In this document: positions 43,517 to 52,188 of the stretch, one piece after another
Position numbering within the stretch: position 1 is the stretch's first letter
Layout: each line of letters opens with the position of its first letter
Source: Micromonospora citrea
GTDB lineage: Bacteria > Actinomycetota > Actinomycetes > Mycobacteriales > Micromonosporaceae
Reading direction: 5' to 3'
DNA length: 64,000 nucleotides
Assembly (NCBI RefSeq): GCF_900090315.1
Contig: NZ_FMHZ01000002.1
Coordinates: 4,434,501 to 4,498,500 of the forward strand
The notes under the pieces: generated by a model
The model's database searches: none
What the model saw: the letters and a program-made list of their open reading frames with translations, nothing else
What the model was told of the DNA's origin: nothing
Made by a program: the position numbers and the translations under genes

Positions 43517-45466
43517 TCAGCGCTCCTTCTCGGTCTCGGCGTCCGCGACGAGGGCGTCGAACTCGGCGAGCTCCTCGTCCGTGAGGTACTTGGCCAGCTC
43601 CGCGCGGTCGAAGAGGCCGATCAGCTCCGCGCGCATCTTCGGCAGCGGCTTGCGATCCAGGCGGACATTGTCGCCGTCGAGCGAGCAGACGAGGTTGACC
43701 CGGCGCCACTTCGGGTCCATCGCCGGATGGTCCTCCCGGGTGTGGCCGCCGCGCGACTCCTGCCGCTCCAGCGCCGCCTTCGCGGTGCACTCCGAGACCA
43801 CCAGCATGTTGCGCAGGTCCAGCGCCAGGTGCCAGCCCGGGTTGTAGCGGCGGCCGCCGGCCGCGCTCACCTTGGCCACCCGCTCGCGCAGCTCCGCCAG
43901 CCGGCCCAGCGCGTCCACCAGCTCGCCCTCGCGCCGGATGATGCCCACCAGGTCGCCCATGACCGCCTGGAGATCCTGCTGGAGGGTGTACGGGCTCTCG
44001 CCGGTGTCGCGCTGCAACGGCGCCAGGGCCGTCTCCACCGCCGCCTCCACCGCCGCGACGTGCACCTTCGGCCGTGCCGGCAGGCTGTCGGCGTACGTGG
44101 CGGCGTGGCCGCCCGCGCGCTTGCCGAAGACCAGCAGGTCGGACAGCGAGTTGCCGCCGAGCCGGTTGGAGCCGTGCATGCCGCCGGAGACCTCACCGGC
44201 GGCGAAGAGCCCTCGCACGTGGCCGAACGCCGCACCCGTGTCCGGGTCGACCTCGACGCCGCCCATCACGTAGTGGCAGGTCGGCCCGACCTCCATCGGC
44301 TCCTTCGTGATGTCGACGTCGGCCAGCTCCTTGAACTGGTGGTACATCGACGGCAGCCGGCGACGGATCTCCTCCGCCGGCAGCCGGGAGGCGATGTCGA
44401 GGTAGACGCCGCCGGCGGGCGTGCCCCGGCCGGCCTTGACCTCGCTGTTGATGGCCCGGGCCACCTCGTCGCGGGGCAGCAGCTCCGGCGGGCGCCGGTT
44501 GTTGTCCGGGTCGGAGTACCAGCGGTCCGCCTCCGCCTCGTTGTCCGCGTACTGCTTGCGGAAGACGTCGGGGACGTAGTCGAACATGAACCGCTTGCCG
44601 TCGGAGTTCTTCAGCACGCCGCCGTCGCCGCGCACCGACTCGGTGACCAGGATGCCCTTCACCGAGGGCGGCCAGACCATGCCGGTCGGGTGGAACTGGA
44701 GGAACTCCATGTTGATCAGCGTCGCCCCGGCGCGCAGGGCCAGCGCGTGCCCGTCCCCCGTGTACTCCCAGGAGTTGGAGGTGACCTTGTAGGAGCGGCC
44801 GACGCCGCCGGTCGCCAGCACCACGGCCGGCGCCTCGAAGAGGACGAACTCGCCGGACTCCCGGTAGTAGCCGAACGCGCCCGCGACCCGGTCGCCGTCG
44901 AGCAGCAGCTCGGTGATGGTGGTCTCGGCGAAGACCTTGATCCGGGCGTCGTACGAGCCGTGGTCCCGCTTGTCCTCCTGCTGCAGGGAGACGATCTTCT
45001 GCTGGAGGGTGCGGATCAGCTCCAGGCCGGTCCGGTCGCCGACGTGCGCCAGGCGCGGGTACTCGTGGCCGCCGAAGTTGCGCTGCGAGATCTTCCCGTC
45101 CTTGGTGCGGTCGAAGAGCGCGCCGTACGTCTCCAGCTCCCAGATCCGCTGCGGCGACTCCTTCGCGTGCAGCTCGGCCATCCGGAAGTTGTTGAGGAAC
45201 TTGCCGCCGCGCATCGTGTCGCGGAAGTGCACCTGCCAGTTGTCCCGGCTGTTCACGTTGCCCATCGCGGCGGCGGCGCCGCCCTCGGCCATCACCGTGT
45301 GCGCCTTGCCGAAGAGCGACTTCGAGATGATCGCGGTCTTCTTGCCGGCCAACCGGGCCTCGATCGCCGCGCGCAGGCCGGCGCCGCCGGCCCCGATCAC
45401 GACGACGTCGTAGTGGTGCCGCTCGATTCGCGTGGTGGAGCTCGTCTGGTGGTGAAGATTGGTCAT
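43517..45466 (-). CDS. sdhA: Succinate dehydrogenase flavoprotein subunit
   Basis: 649 residues. FAD-binding VVVIGAGGAGLRAAIEARLA, the covalent-flavin histidine region (KAHTVMAEGG), then EFLQFHPTGMV and HGSNRLGGNSLSDLLVFG and the C-terminal RREDHPAMDP-like helical end. The 649-residue length and operon order (membrane anchor, flavoprotein, FeS) match the mycobacterial Sdh1 (Rv0249c-Rv0247c) type. The stop lies 4 nt before sdhB start. Oxidises succinate to fumarate at the cytoplasmic side. Confidence 0.95.
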   Translation of the reverse strand: MTNLHHQTSSTTRIERHHYDVVVIGAGGAGLRAAIEARLAGKKTAIISKSLFGKAHTVMAEGGAAAAMGNVNSRDNWQVHFRDTMRGGKFLNNFRMAELHAKESPQRIWELETYGALFDRTKDGKISQRNFGGHEYPRLAHVGDRTGLELIRTLQQKIVSLQQEDKRDHGSYDARIKVFAETTITELLLDGDRVAGAFGYYRESGEFVLFEAPAVVLATGGVGRSYKVTSNSWEYTGDGHALALRAGATLINMEFLQFHPTGMVWPPSVKGILVTESVRGDGGVLKNSDGKRFMFDYVPDVFRKQYADNEAEADRWYSDPDNNRRPPELLPRDEVARAINSEVKAGRGTPAGGVYLDIASRLPAEEIRRRLPSMYHQFKELADVDITKEPMEVGPTCHYVMGGVEVDPDTGAAFGHVRGLFAAGEVSGGMHGSNRLGGNSLSDLLVFGKRAGGHAATYADSLPARPKVHVAAVEAAVETALAPLQRDTGESPYTLQQDLQAVMGDLVGIIRREGELVDALGRLAELRERVAKVSAAGGRRYNPGWHLALDLRNMLVVSECTAKAALERQESRGGHTREDHPAMDPKWRRVNLVCSLDGDNVRLDRKPLPKMRAELIGLFDRAELAKYLTDEELAEFDALVADAETEKER

Positions 45467-45480
45467 GTCCGGGGCGCCCT

Positions 45481-46287
45481 CTAGTTGATGAACCGCAGGT
45501 CGGAGATCCACTCGGCCGCGACCGCCATGACGTAGAAGTCGGTGAGGGCCAGGGTGCCGAGGGTGATCCAGGCGAGCTGCATGTGTCGGACGTTCAGCTT
45601 GGACACGAACGTCCACGCCTTGTACCGCACCGGGCTCTTGGAGAAGTGCTTGAGCCGGCCGCCGATGATGTGCCGGCAGGAGTGGCAGGAGATGGTGTAC
45701 GCCCACAGCATCACCACGTTGACCAGCAGGATGATGTTGCCCAGCCCGAATCCGAAGCCCTTCGGGGAGTGGAAGGCCAGGATCGCGTCCCACGTGTTGA
45801 TCAGCGAGATGATCGCGGCGGCGTAGAAGAAGTAGCGGTGCAGGTTCTGCCCGAGCAGCGGGAACCGCGTCTCGCCGCTGTAGGACTTGTGCCCGTCCGG
45901 CACCGCGCAGGCGGGCGGCGACAGCCAGAACGACCGGTAGTACGCCTTGCGGTAGTAGTAGCAGGTGAGCCGGAACAACAGCAGGAACGGCAGCGTCAGC
46001 GCGGCGTCCGGGATGATCCACCAGCCGGGCAGGAACCGTCCGAAGTGCGCGGCGTCCGGCAGGCAGCGGTCGGTGACGCAGGGGGAGTAGAACGGGGTCA
46101 GGTAGTGGTAGTCCTCGACCCAGTAGTTGTCGTGCTGGAAGACCCGGACCGTCGCGTACGCCACCCACGCGCTGAGCCCGATCACGGTGATCAGCGGGGC
46201 GAGCCACCAGCGGTCCGTACGCAACGTCTTCGCCGCGATGGCGGCGCGCGCCCGCGCCCCCCGCGGCCTCGTTGCCGTTGATGTCAT
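45481..46287 (-). CDS. Succinate dehydrogenase membrane anchor (Sdh1-type cytochrome b subunit)
   Basis: 268 residues with five helices (about 30-52, 85-105, 148-170, 180-200, 240-262). Conserved-looking features are CCxx-type cysteine pair CYYY region, CPVxx loop, and histidines in HRYFFYAAAIISLINTWD and SCHSCRHIIGG that could bind heme. A single subunit replaces SdhC and SdhD, as in Rv0249c. It anchors SdhAB and passes electrons to menaquinone. ATG 46287 is the first of the operon; the longer frame to 46365 has no support. Confidence 0.85.
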   Translation of the reverse strand: MTSTATRPRGARARAAIAAKTLRTDRWWLAPLITVIGLSAWVAYATVRVFQHDNYWVEDYHYLTPFYSPCVTDRCLPDAAHFGRFLPGWWIIPDAALTLPFLLLFRLTCYYYRKAYYRSFWLSPPACAVPDGHKSYSGETRFPLLGQNLHRYFFYAAAIISLINTWDAILAFHSPKGFGFGLGNIILLVNVVMLWAYTISCHSCRHIIGGRLKHFSKSPVRYKAWTFVSKLNVRHMQLAWITLGTLALTDFYVMAVAAEWISDLRFIN

Positions 46288-46420
46288 TCGAGTCGTCTCC
46301 CTGACGGGGCCCGCAGGCGCGGGCGGATCAGTTTCCGGTCGGCACGCGGACCGGCGAACCCGCACCCGCTTGCCACGTCATGCGCACACCAACGACCGCG
46401 CCGACGATACGGCGCAGCTA

Positions 46421-46436
46421 AGTGACACACGTTACG
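46421..46436. promoter_or_regulatory. Possible CRP-like site upstream of sdh operon
   Basis: AGTGACACACGTTACG loosely fits TGTGA-N6-TCACA (four of five in the left half, three of five in the right). It lies about 135 bp upstream of the sdh operon start. The rest of 46288-46667 shows nothing I can name. Confidence 0.2.
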
Positions 46437-46667
46437 CCGATCTTCGCTTGCCGTCCGCGCAAGGCAGTGTCCCGTGTGTCCCGGCCGGTGGAAAGCCCTG
46501 AACGATGATCGATGTCCGGATGTTAAGAACCTCACCGGACGCCTGTCCGGCGTACCGGAGCGACTCACTCGGAAGCGTCGCCGGGCGGGCACGGGGGCGG
46601 ACCCGGTGCGGCTTCAGGCTCCCCACCGGCACGGCGCCACGACCCTGGGCGAGCGCACCGACATCCG

Positions 46668-47216
46668 TCAGGAGAACAGCTCCTCCGGCCGGACGGTGGC
46701 CCGGACGGGCTCGGTCAGCTCGAGCGCCTCCCCGGCCTTGGTGACCGACCGCTCGGCGTAGTGGGCGCCCTGCCACTGGTAGAGGTGCACGGTCAGCGTC
46801 TCCTGCTCCACCAGGAGATACCACTCGATGCCCGCCGCCGCGTAGTAGTGCATCTTGAGCACCTTGTCGGTGGCCGCGTTGCCCGGCGAGATGATCTCGC
46901 AGACCAGCTTCACGTCGGCCGCGTCGATCCAGGGGTCGTCGAGGTCGATCGGACCCGTGATCACGAGGTCGGGAATCGGGATGCGATCCGGCCGGAGCCG
47001 GACGTTCACCGCCTCCAGCAGCTCCAGCCCGAGGGCTTCGGCGCCGGGTTCGAGAAGGTTGCCCAGCCTGCGTGAGATGCGCTGGTGGCGGGGAGTGGGG
47101 GCTCGGGTCACGTGGAGGCTCCCGTCGAAGAGTTCGACGCGTTGCCGCGTCTCGCCGAGGGCGAGGTACTCCTCTTCGCTCCACGGGCCGTCGTGGCCGA
47201 ACACCGCCGCGGTCAT
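46668..47216 (-). CDS. Uma2-family (DUF820) restriction-endonuclease-like protein
   Basis: 182 residues. PD-(D/E)XK-like arrangement: ELFDGSLHVTRAPTPRHQRI early, IPIPDLVI with the Asp, DVKLVCEIISPGN as E-x-S, then KVLKMHYYAAAGIEWYLLVE. This family is common in actinobacteria and cyanobacteria in many copies, function unknown. Start ATG 47216 (MTAAVFGHDG) is preferred; the longer frame to 47276 lacks support. Stands alone between the sdh promoter region and the peptide transporter operon. Confidence 0.85.
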   Translation of the reverse strand: MTAAVFGHDGPWSEEEYLALGETRQRVELFDGSLHVTRAPTPRHQRISRRLGNLLEPGAEALGLELLEAVNVRLRPDRIPIPDLVITGPIDLDDPWIDAADVKLVCEIISPGNAATDKVLKMHYYAAAGIEWYLLVEQETLTVHLYQWQGAHYAERSVTKAGEALELTEPVRATVRPEELFS

Positions 47217-47412
47217 GGTCACCTCCACCTCGTGCCGGCGGGAATCCTCCGCGGACTGCCGCGCCCATCGTCGCACCCGCTGTGCGGGCGCGGGGACGTC
47301 AACGCCGATGAATGCCGAGGTGAGGGGGTGCGGGCCCGTTGCAGAGTCGTTACGCTGTGGCCCGCTGACAGTCCCCGGCCTTGTAGCTTATTTTCACCCT
47401 CGGTGATTTCCT

Positions 47413-47430
47413 GTAGGTTCTCTTCGTCAC
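47413..47430 (+). promoter_or_regulatory. Motif shared with dpp binding-protein promoter
   Basis: GTAGGTTCTCTTCGTCAC; 15 of 18 positions match the sequence at 52115-52132. Contains TAGGTT, possible -10. The distance to GTG 47445 is 14 nt, holding GGGAGG. Confidence 0.5.
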
Positions 47431-47444
47431 TGAGGGAGGCGGTC

Positions 47445-48548
47445 GTGGGCAGTCCGGAGTCGGCGTCGTCCGGGAGACCGGGCCGCCCCAGCGTGCCGGA
47501 ACAGCGTACCGGCGCGGATCCGTACCTGCGGGTGAACGACCTGCGGGTCCGCTTCGACACCGAGGACGGCGTGGTGCGCGCCGTCGACGGGGTGTCGTTC
47601 ACGGTGGAGCGCGGGCGCACGCTCGGCATCGTCGGCGAGTCCGGCTCGGGCAAGAGCGTCACCTCGCTGGCCGTCCTCGGCCTGCACGACGCCAGGCGGA
47701 CCACCATCACCGGGGAGATCTCCGTCGGCGGGCGCCAACTGGTCGGCCTGCCGGAGGAGGAGGTACGCCGGCTGCGCGGCCGGGACATGGCGATGATCTT
47801 CCAGGATCCGCTGTCGGCGCTGCACCCGTACTTCACGGTGGGCCGGCAGATCGCCGAGGCGTACCGGGTGCACCACCCGAAGGCCGGCAAGCGCGAGGCC
47901 CGTCGGCGCGCGGTGGACATGCTGGGCCGGGTCGGCATCCCGCAGCCCGCCCGCCGCTTCGACCAGTACCCGCACGAGTTCTCCGGCGGGATGCGGCAGC
48001 GGGCGATGATCGCGATGGCGCTGGTCAACGACCCGGACCTGCTGATCGCCGACGAGCCGACCACCGCCCTGGACGTGACGGTGCAGGCGCAGATCCTCGA
48101 CCTGCTGGCCGATCTCCAGGCCGAGTTCCACTCCGCGATCATCATGATCACCCATGACCTGGGCGTGGTCAGCCAGGTCGCCGACGAGGTGCTGGTCATG
48201 TACGGCGGCCGGGCCGTGGAGCACGGCAGCGTCGAGCAGGTGCTCCGCCGGCCGCAGCACCCGTACACCTGGGGTCTGCTCTCCAGCGTGCCCTCCCTGC
48301 ACGGTGACGCGGACGCGGACCTGGTGCCGATCAAGGGCAACCCGCCCAGCCTGATCAACCTGCCGTCCGGCTGCGCCTTCCATCCGCGCTGCCGGTACGC
48401 CGACCGCAACGGCGACCGCTCGCGCGCGGAGGTCCCGGAGCTGCGCCCGGCGGGCGCGCCCGGTCACCTGGTGGCCTGTCACCTCTCCGCCGACGACCGG
48501 ACCCGGCTGTACGCCGAGGACATCGCCCAGGTGGGAGTTGCCCGGTGA
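47445..48548 (+). CDS. dppD: Peptide ABC transporter ATP-binding protein (DppD/OppD type)
   Basis: 367 residues. After a 25-residue Pro/Ser lead comes the ABC domain: Walker [25 protein letters not shown], signature [17 protein letters not shown], Walker [14 protein letters not shown], and the C-terminal oligo_HPY domain with the FeS-like cysteines CAFHPRC. GTG 47445 has GGGAGG (47434-47439). The gene ends VAR with the stop overlapping the GTG of the first mini-ORF repeat (GTGA at 48545-48548). With 48722-53931 it makes a dipeptide/oligopeptide importer. Confidence 0.93.
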   Translation: MGSPESASSGRPGRPSVPEQRTGADPYLRVNDLRVRFDTEDGVVRAVDGVSFTVERGRTLGIVGESGSGKSVTSLAVLGLHDARRTTITGEISVGGRQLVGLPEEEVRRLRGRDMAMIFQDPLSALHPYFTVGRQIAEAYRVHHPKAGKREARRRAVDMLGRVGIPQPARRFDQYPHEFSGGMRQRAMIAMALVNDPDLLIADEPTTALDVTVQAQILDLLADLQAEFHSAIIMITHDLGVVSQVADEVLVMYGGRAVEHGSVEQVLRRPQHPYTWGLLSSVPSLHGDADADLVPIKGNPPSLINLPSGCAFHPRCRYADRNGDRSRAEVPELRPAGAPGHLVACHLSADDRTRLYAEDIAQVGVAR

Positions 48549-48607
48549 GCGCGAGGAACGCAGCGCAGCGGAGTCCCGCAGTCGCGAACGGAAGGCGGGC
48601 CCGGTGA
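48545..48607 (+). CDS. Coupled mini-ORF 1 (20 residues)
   Basis: GTG at 48545 overlaps the dppD stop (GTGA). Encodes [20 protein letters not shown], a basic peptide with no recognisable homologue; its TGA overlaps the GTG of mini-ORF 2. Confidence 0.4.
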   Translation: MSARNAAQRSPAVANGRRAR

Positions 48608-48666
48608 GCGCGAGGAACGCAGCGCAGCGGAGTCCCGCAGTCGCGAACGGAAGGCGGGCCCGGTGA
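48604..48666 (+). CDS. Coupled mini-ORF 2 (20 residues)
   Basis: Identical in sequence to mini-ORF 1, starting at its stop codon (GTGA) and ending at the start of mini-ORF 3. Confidence 0.4.
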   Translation: MSARNAAQRSPAVANGRRAR

Positions 48667-48725
48667 GCGCGAGGAACACAGCGCAGCGGAGTCCCGCAGT
48701 CGCGAACGGAGGCGGACTCCGATGA
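48663..48725 (+). CDS. Coupled mini-ORF 3 (20 residues)
   Basis: [20 protein letters not shown]; stop TGA (48723-48725) overlaps the ATG of the next ATPase gene (ATGA). Its changed 3' end creates that junction. Confidence 0.4.
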   Translation: MSARNTAQRSPAVANGGGLR

Positions 48726-50032
48726 GTGTGGAGGCGGTCGTGGACGGTGGCGCGGCGGGCCGGCAGGCCGTGGAGCCGCTGCTGCGGGTGCGCGGGCTGG
48801 CCAAGCATTTCCCGGTGCGCAGCGGGCTGCGCACCACGGGCCTGGTGCGGGCGGTGGACGGGCTGGACTTCGACGTGCGCCCGGGCGAGACGCTCGGCCT
48901 CGTGGGGGAGTCGGGCTGCGGCAAGACGACCACGGGGCGGATGCTGGTCCGGCTGCTGGAGCCCAGCGCGGGGAGCATCGAGTTCGAGGGGCGGGACATC
49001 ACCCACGCGGGTCGCCGCGAGCTGCGCCCGCTGCGGCAGGACCTTCAGATCATCTTCCAGGATCCGTACGCCTCGCTGAACCCCCGGCACACCGTCGGCC
49101 GGATCATCGCGATGCCGCTCCAGGTCAACGGGATCGACCCGCCGGGCGGGATCAAGGCCCGGGTGCAGGAGCTGCTGGAGCTGGTCGGGCTGAACCCGGA
49201 GCACTACAACCGGTACCCGCACGAGTTCTCCGGCGGTCAGCGCCAGCGCATCGGCATCGCCCGCGCCCTGGCGCTGCGGCCGAAGCTGATCGTCGCCGAC
49301 GAGCCGGTCTCCGCCCTGGACGTGTCGATCCAGGCGCAGGTGGTCAACCTGCTCCGCGACCTGCAACGCGACCTGGGTCTCGCGTTCGTCTTCATCGCGC
49401 ACGACCTGGCCGTGGTGCGGCACTTCTGCCAGCGGGTCGCCGTCATGTACCTCGGCAAGATCGTCGAGATCGGCGACCGGGACGACATCTACGAGCGCCC
49501 GCAGCACCCGTACACCCGGGCGCTGCTCTCGGCGATCCCGGACGTCACCAAGCTCGGCCCGGCCGGCCGGATCCGGCTGGCCGGCGACGTGCCGACCCCG
49601 CTCAACCCGCCCTCGGGCTGCCGCTTCCGCACCCGCTGTTGGAAGGCCCAGGACATCTGCGCGACCGAGGAGCCGGCGCTGGCGCCCCGCGACGGCGGCG
49701 ACCAGGCCGCTGCCTGCCACTTCCCGGAGCGCGGGCCCGTCGAGACGGGCCCGGACGGCTCGGCGGCCACGCCCGCCGAGCCGTCGGCCACGCCCGAGCA
49801 GACAGGCCTGGACGCCTCGATGACCACGCCCGCCGAGGCGTCGGGCGCGGGCACCGGGCCGACGGCCACGCCCGCCGGGCCGACGGGCGCAGGCGCCGAG
49901 CAGACGGGCGCGGGCGCCGCGCAGACGGCCACGCCCGCCGAGCAGACGGGCGCGGACGCCGGGTCGGCAGGCCCGGGCGCGGGCACCGGAACGGCGGGCC
50001 CGGACGCGGGCGTCGAGGAGGTGTCGAGATGA
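48722..50032 (+). CDS. dppF: Peptide ABC transporter ATP-binding protein (DppF/OppF type) with low-complexity tail
   Basis: 436 residues. ABC domain with Walker [25 protein letters not shown], signature [17 protein letters not shown], Walker [14 protein letters not shown], then the oligo_HPY domain with CRFRTRC. The last 100 residues are an Ala/Gly/Thr/Pro tail of near-repeats ([21 protein letters not shown]). The normal family length is about 330. ATG overlaps the stop of the third mini-ORF. Its end shares ATGA with the permease start (50029-50032). Confidence 0.93.
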   Translation: MSVEAVVDGGAAGRQAVEPLLRVRGLAKHFPVRSGLRTTGLVRAVDGLDFDVRPGETLGLVGESGCGKTTTGRMLVRLLEPSAGSIEFEGRDITHAGRRELRPLRQDLQIIFQDPYASLNPRHTVGRIIAMPLQVNGIDPPGGIKARVQELLELVGLNPEHYNRYPHEFSGGQRQRIGIARALALRPKLIVADEPVSALDVSIQAQVVNLLRDLQRDLGLAFVFIAHDLAVVRHFCQRVAVMYLGKIVEIGDRDDIYERPQHPYTRALLSAIPDVTKLGPAGRIRLAGDVPTPLNPPSGCRFRTRCWKAQDICATEEPALAPRDGGDQAAACHFPERGPVETGPDGSAATPAEPSATPEQTGLDASMTTPAEASGAGTGPTATPAGPTGAGAEQTGAGAAQTATPAEQTGADAGSAGPGAGTGTAGPDAGVEEVSR

Positions 50033-51036
50033 GCATGTCCCCGGTGGAGGGCGTGGCGCTTGCCGAGATCGAGTCGGGCGGCGACGCCGACGCGCCGAAG
50101 GAGAAGGGCTTCGTCGGCCGCTCGCCCGGCCAACTCGCCTGGATCAGGCTGCGCCGCGACCGCACGGCGATGGTCAGCGGGGTGATGCTGGTCTTCTTCG
50201 TGCTGGTGGCGCTCGCCGCGCCGCTGATCGAGATGCTCTACGGGATCAGCCCGCGCGACCAGTTCCAGAGCAAGCTGGACGGCTTCGGCATGCCGCTCGG
50301 CTACGCCGGTGGCGTGTCGGGTGAGCACTTCTTCGGGCTGGAGCCCAACCTCGGCCGGGACATCTTCATCCGGCTGGTCTACGGCCTGCGTACCTCACTG
50401 CTCATCGCCTTCGCGGCGGCGGTCATCACGGCGGCGCTCGGCATCGCGCTCGGCGCCCTCGCCGGCTACCTGGGCGGCTGGCTCGACGCGGTGATCAACT
50501 GGGTCACCGACCTGACGCTGGCCATGCCGTTCCTGGTCATCGCGCTCGCCCTGACGCCGACCCTGACGCTGCGCTTCTACGGCGAGCGGGACGCGGTCGA
50601 CCCGGCCTTCGGGGTCGGGGTGCTGATCGCCGTCTTCGCGATCTTCGGCTGGACCAGCACGGCCCGGCTGGTACGCGGTCAGGTGATCGCGCTGCGCGAG
50701 CGGGAGTTCGTGGAGGCCGCGAAGGCCAGCGGCGCGGGGCTGGGACACATGCTCTTCCGGCAGCTGCTGCCGAACATCTGGGCGCCGATCCTGGTGTCGT
50801 TCTCGCTGGCGGTGCCGCAGTTCATCACCAGCGAGGCGGCGCTGTCGTTCATCGGCGTCGGTCTGACCGAGGAGACCCCGAGCTTCGGCCGGATGATCTA
50901 CCAGAGCCTGGACTATCTCCAGACCGACCCGGCGTTCGTGTTCTTCCCCGGCATCACGATCTTCGCGCTCGTGTTCGCGTTCAACCTCTTCGGCGACGCG
51001 CTGCGCGACGCGCTCGACCCGAAGTCGTCCCGGTAG
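50029..51036 (+). CDS. dppC: Peptide ABC transporter permease (DppC type)
   Basis: 335 residues, six helices; N-terminal OppC_N region ([19 protein letters not shown]) and the EAA loop [20 protein letters not shown] before [23 protein letters not shown] overlaps the dppF stop. Pairs with the next permease as the translocation pore. The order ATPase, ATPase, permease C, permease B is unusual but seen in actinobacteria. Confidence 0.93.
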   Translation: MSMSPVEGVALAEIESGGDADAPKEKGFVGRSPGQLAWIRLRRDRTAMVSGVMLVFFVLVALAAPLIEMLYGISPRDQFQSKLDGFGMPLGYAGGVSGEHFFGLEPNLGRDIFIRLVYGLRTSLLIAFAAAVITAALGIALGALAGYLGGWLDAVINWVTDLTLAMPFLVIALALTPTLTLRFYGERDAVDPAFGVGVLIAVFAIFGWTSTARLVRGQVIALREREFVEAAKASGAGLGHMLFRQLLPNIWAPILVSFSLAVPQFITSEAALSFIGVGLTEETPSFGRMIYQSLDYLQTDPAFVFFPGITIFALVFAFNLFGDALRDALDPKSSR

Positions 51037-51045
51037 GGGTGTCCG

Positions 51046-52032
51046 ATGGCGCGCTTCCTGATCAAGCGGATCTTCTCCGCGGTGCTCACCCTGTTCGCGG
51101 TGAGCGTGCTGACCTTCCTGATGTTCTTCGCGCTGCCCCGCGACCCGGTCAGCGGCATGTGCCCGAAGAACTGCAACCCCGAGCGGCTGGAGCGGGTCCG
51201 CCAGGAGTTGGGCCTGCGTGACCCGCTGATCACCCAGTACGCCGGCTACATGAAGGGCATCTTCACCGGCCGGGACCTGGGCAGCGCCCAGGGCGGCCGG
51301 TGCGACGCGCCCTGCCTGGGCTGGTCGTACGTGAACAACGAGGCGGTGCTGGACACCATCACCCGGGTCCTCCCGGTGACGCTGAGCATCGTGATCCCGG
51401 CGGCGATCCTCTGGCTGCTGCTCGGCGTCGGCCTCGGCATGGTCTCGGCGCTGCGCCGGGGCACCTGGCTGGACCGTGCCGCGATCGGCTTCTCGCTGAC
51501 CGGCGCCTCGCTCCAGCTCTACTTCGTCGGCGCGGTGCTGCTGATGGTCTTCGTCTACAACCTGCGCCTGCTGCCGGTGCCGAGCTACACGTCGATCTTC
51601 GACGATCCGGTGAAGTGGGCCAGCGGGCTGGTGCTCGCCTGGGTCGCGCTGGCCTTCCTCTTCTCCGCGATCTACGCCCGCTTGTCGCGGGCGCAGATGC
51701 TGGAGACGCTGTCGGAGGACTTCGTCCGCACGGCCCGCGCGAAGGGCCTGGCGAAACCGAAGGTGTACGGGCGGCACGCGCTGCGCGCCGCGATCACCCC
51801 CGTGGTCACCATCGCCGGCCTGGACGTCGGGGCGGCGCTGGGCGGCACGGTGATCACGGAGACCACCTTCGGCATCCAGGGGCTGGGGCGGACCGCGGTG
51901 GAGGCGGTGCGCGCCGGCGACCTGCCCACCATCATGGCGACCGTGCTCATCTCGGCGGTCTTCGTGGTGCTCGCCAACGTGCTGGTCGACCTGCTCTACG
52001 CCGCCATCGACCCCCGCGTGCGGCTGGGCTGA
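51046..52032 (+). CDS. dppB: Peptide ABC transporter permease (DppB type)
   Basis: 328 residues, six helices: the first helix FLIKRIFSAVLTLFAVSVLT is the DppB-type opening, followed by an outer loop with CPKNC (Cys pair), and the EAA loop SEDFVRTARAKGLAKPKVY near residue 225. Starts 9 nt after dppC. The cysteine pair in the first periplasmic loop may form a disulfide. Last gene of the coupled group; the binding protein follows 156 nt later with its own promoter. Confidence 0.92.
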   Translation: MARFLIKRIFSAVLTLFAVSVLTFLMFFALPRDPVSGMCPKNCNPERLERVRQELGLRDPLITQYAGYMKGIFTGRDLGSAQGGRCDAPCLGWSYVNNEAVLDTITRVLPVTLSIVIPAAILWLLLGVGLGMVSALRRGTWLDRAAIGFSLTGASLQLYFVGAVLLMVFVYNLRLLPVPSYTSIFDDPVKWASGLVLAWVALAFLFSAIYARLSRAQMLETLSEDFVRTARAKGLAKPKVYGRHALRAAITPVVTIAGLDVGAALGGTVITETTFGIQGLGRTAVEAVRAGDLPTIMATVLISAVFVVLANVLVDLLYAAIDPRVRLG

Positions 52033-52093
52033 GCGCTTGCCCCGGCGGCGACGCCGAGGCGGGTGTCCGCCGGTCGGACGACGGTGAAATTTA

Positions 52094-52132
52094 TCGACAA
52101 CTGTTACACAACTCGTAGGTTTTCTTCTTTAC
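52094..52132 (+). promoter_or_regulatory. Promoter of the peptide-binding lipoprotein gene
   Basis: TCGACA (52094-52099), 16 nt, then TAGGTT (52116-52121). An AT-rich stretch, with GTAGGTTTTCTTCTTTAC (52115-52132) that recurs upstream of dppD (47413-47430). Confidence 0.5.
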
Positions 52133-52188
52133 GATCCTCGGGACGTCGGCGTTCACGCCCGGCGGCACCTGGGTGGAGGAGGTAGGAG

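Larger units (their letters stand above)
48544..48719 (+). repeat. Three tandem 59-bp repeats between the two transporter ATPase genes
   Basis: Units start at 48544, 48603 and 48662. The first two are identical, the third has one substitution (AACACA for AACGCA) and a divergent last 12 bases. Because 59 is 63 minus 4, each unit carries a 63-nt ORF overlapping the next by 4 nt. Confidence 0.95.

Noticed and set aside
46421..46436. Confident CRP or Rex operator for sdh
   Set aside because: Only a partial match; listed at low confidence rather than as a finding.
48544..48719. CRISPR-like array
   Set aside because: Units are contiguous with no unique spacers and no cas genes; it is a plain tandem repeat.
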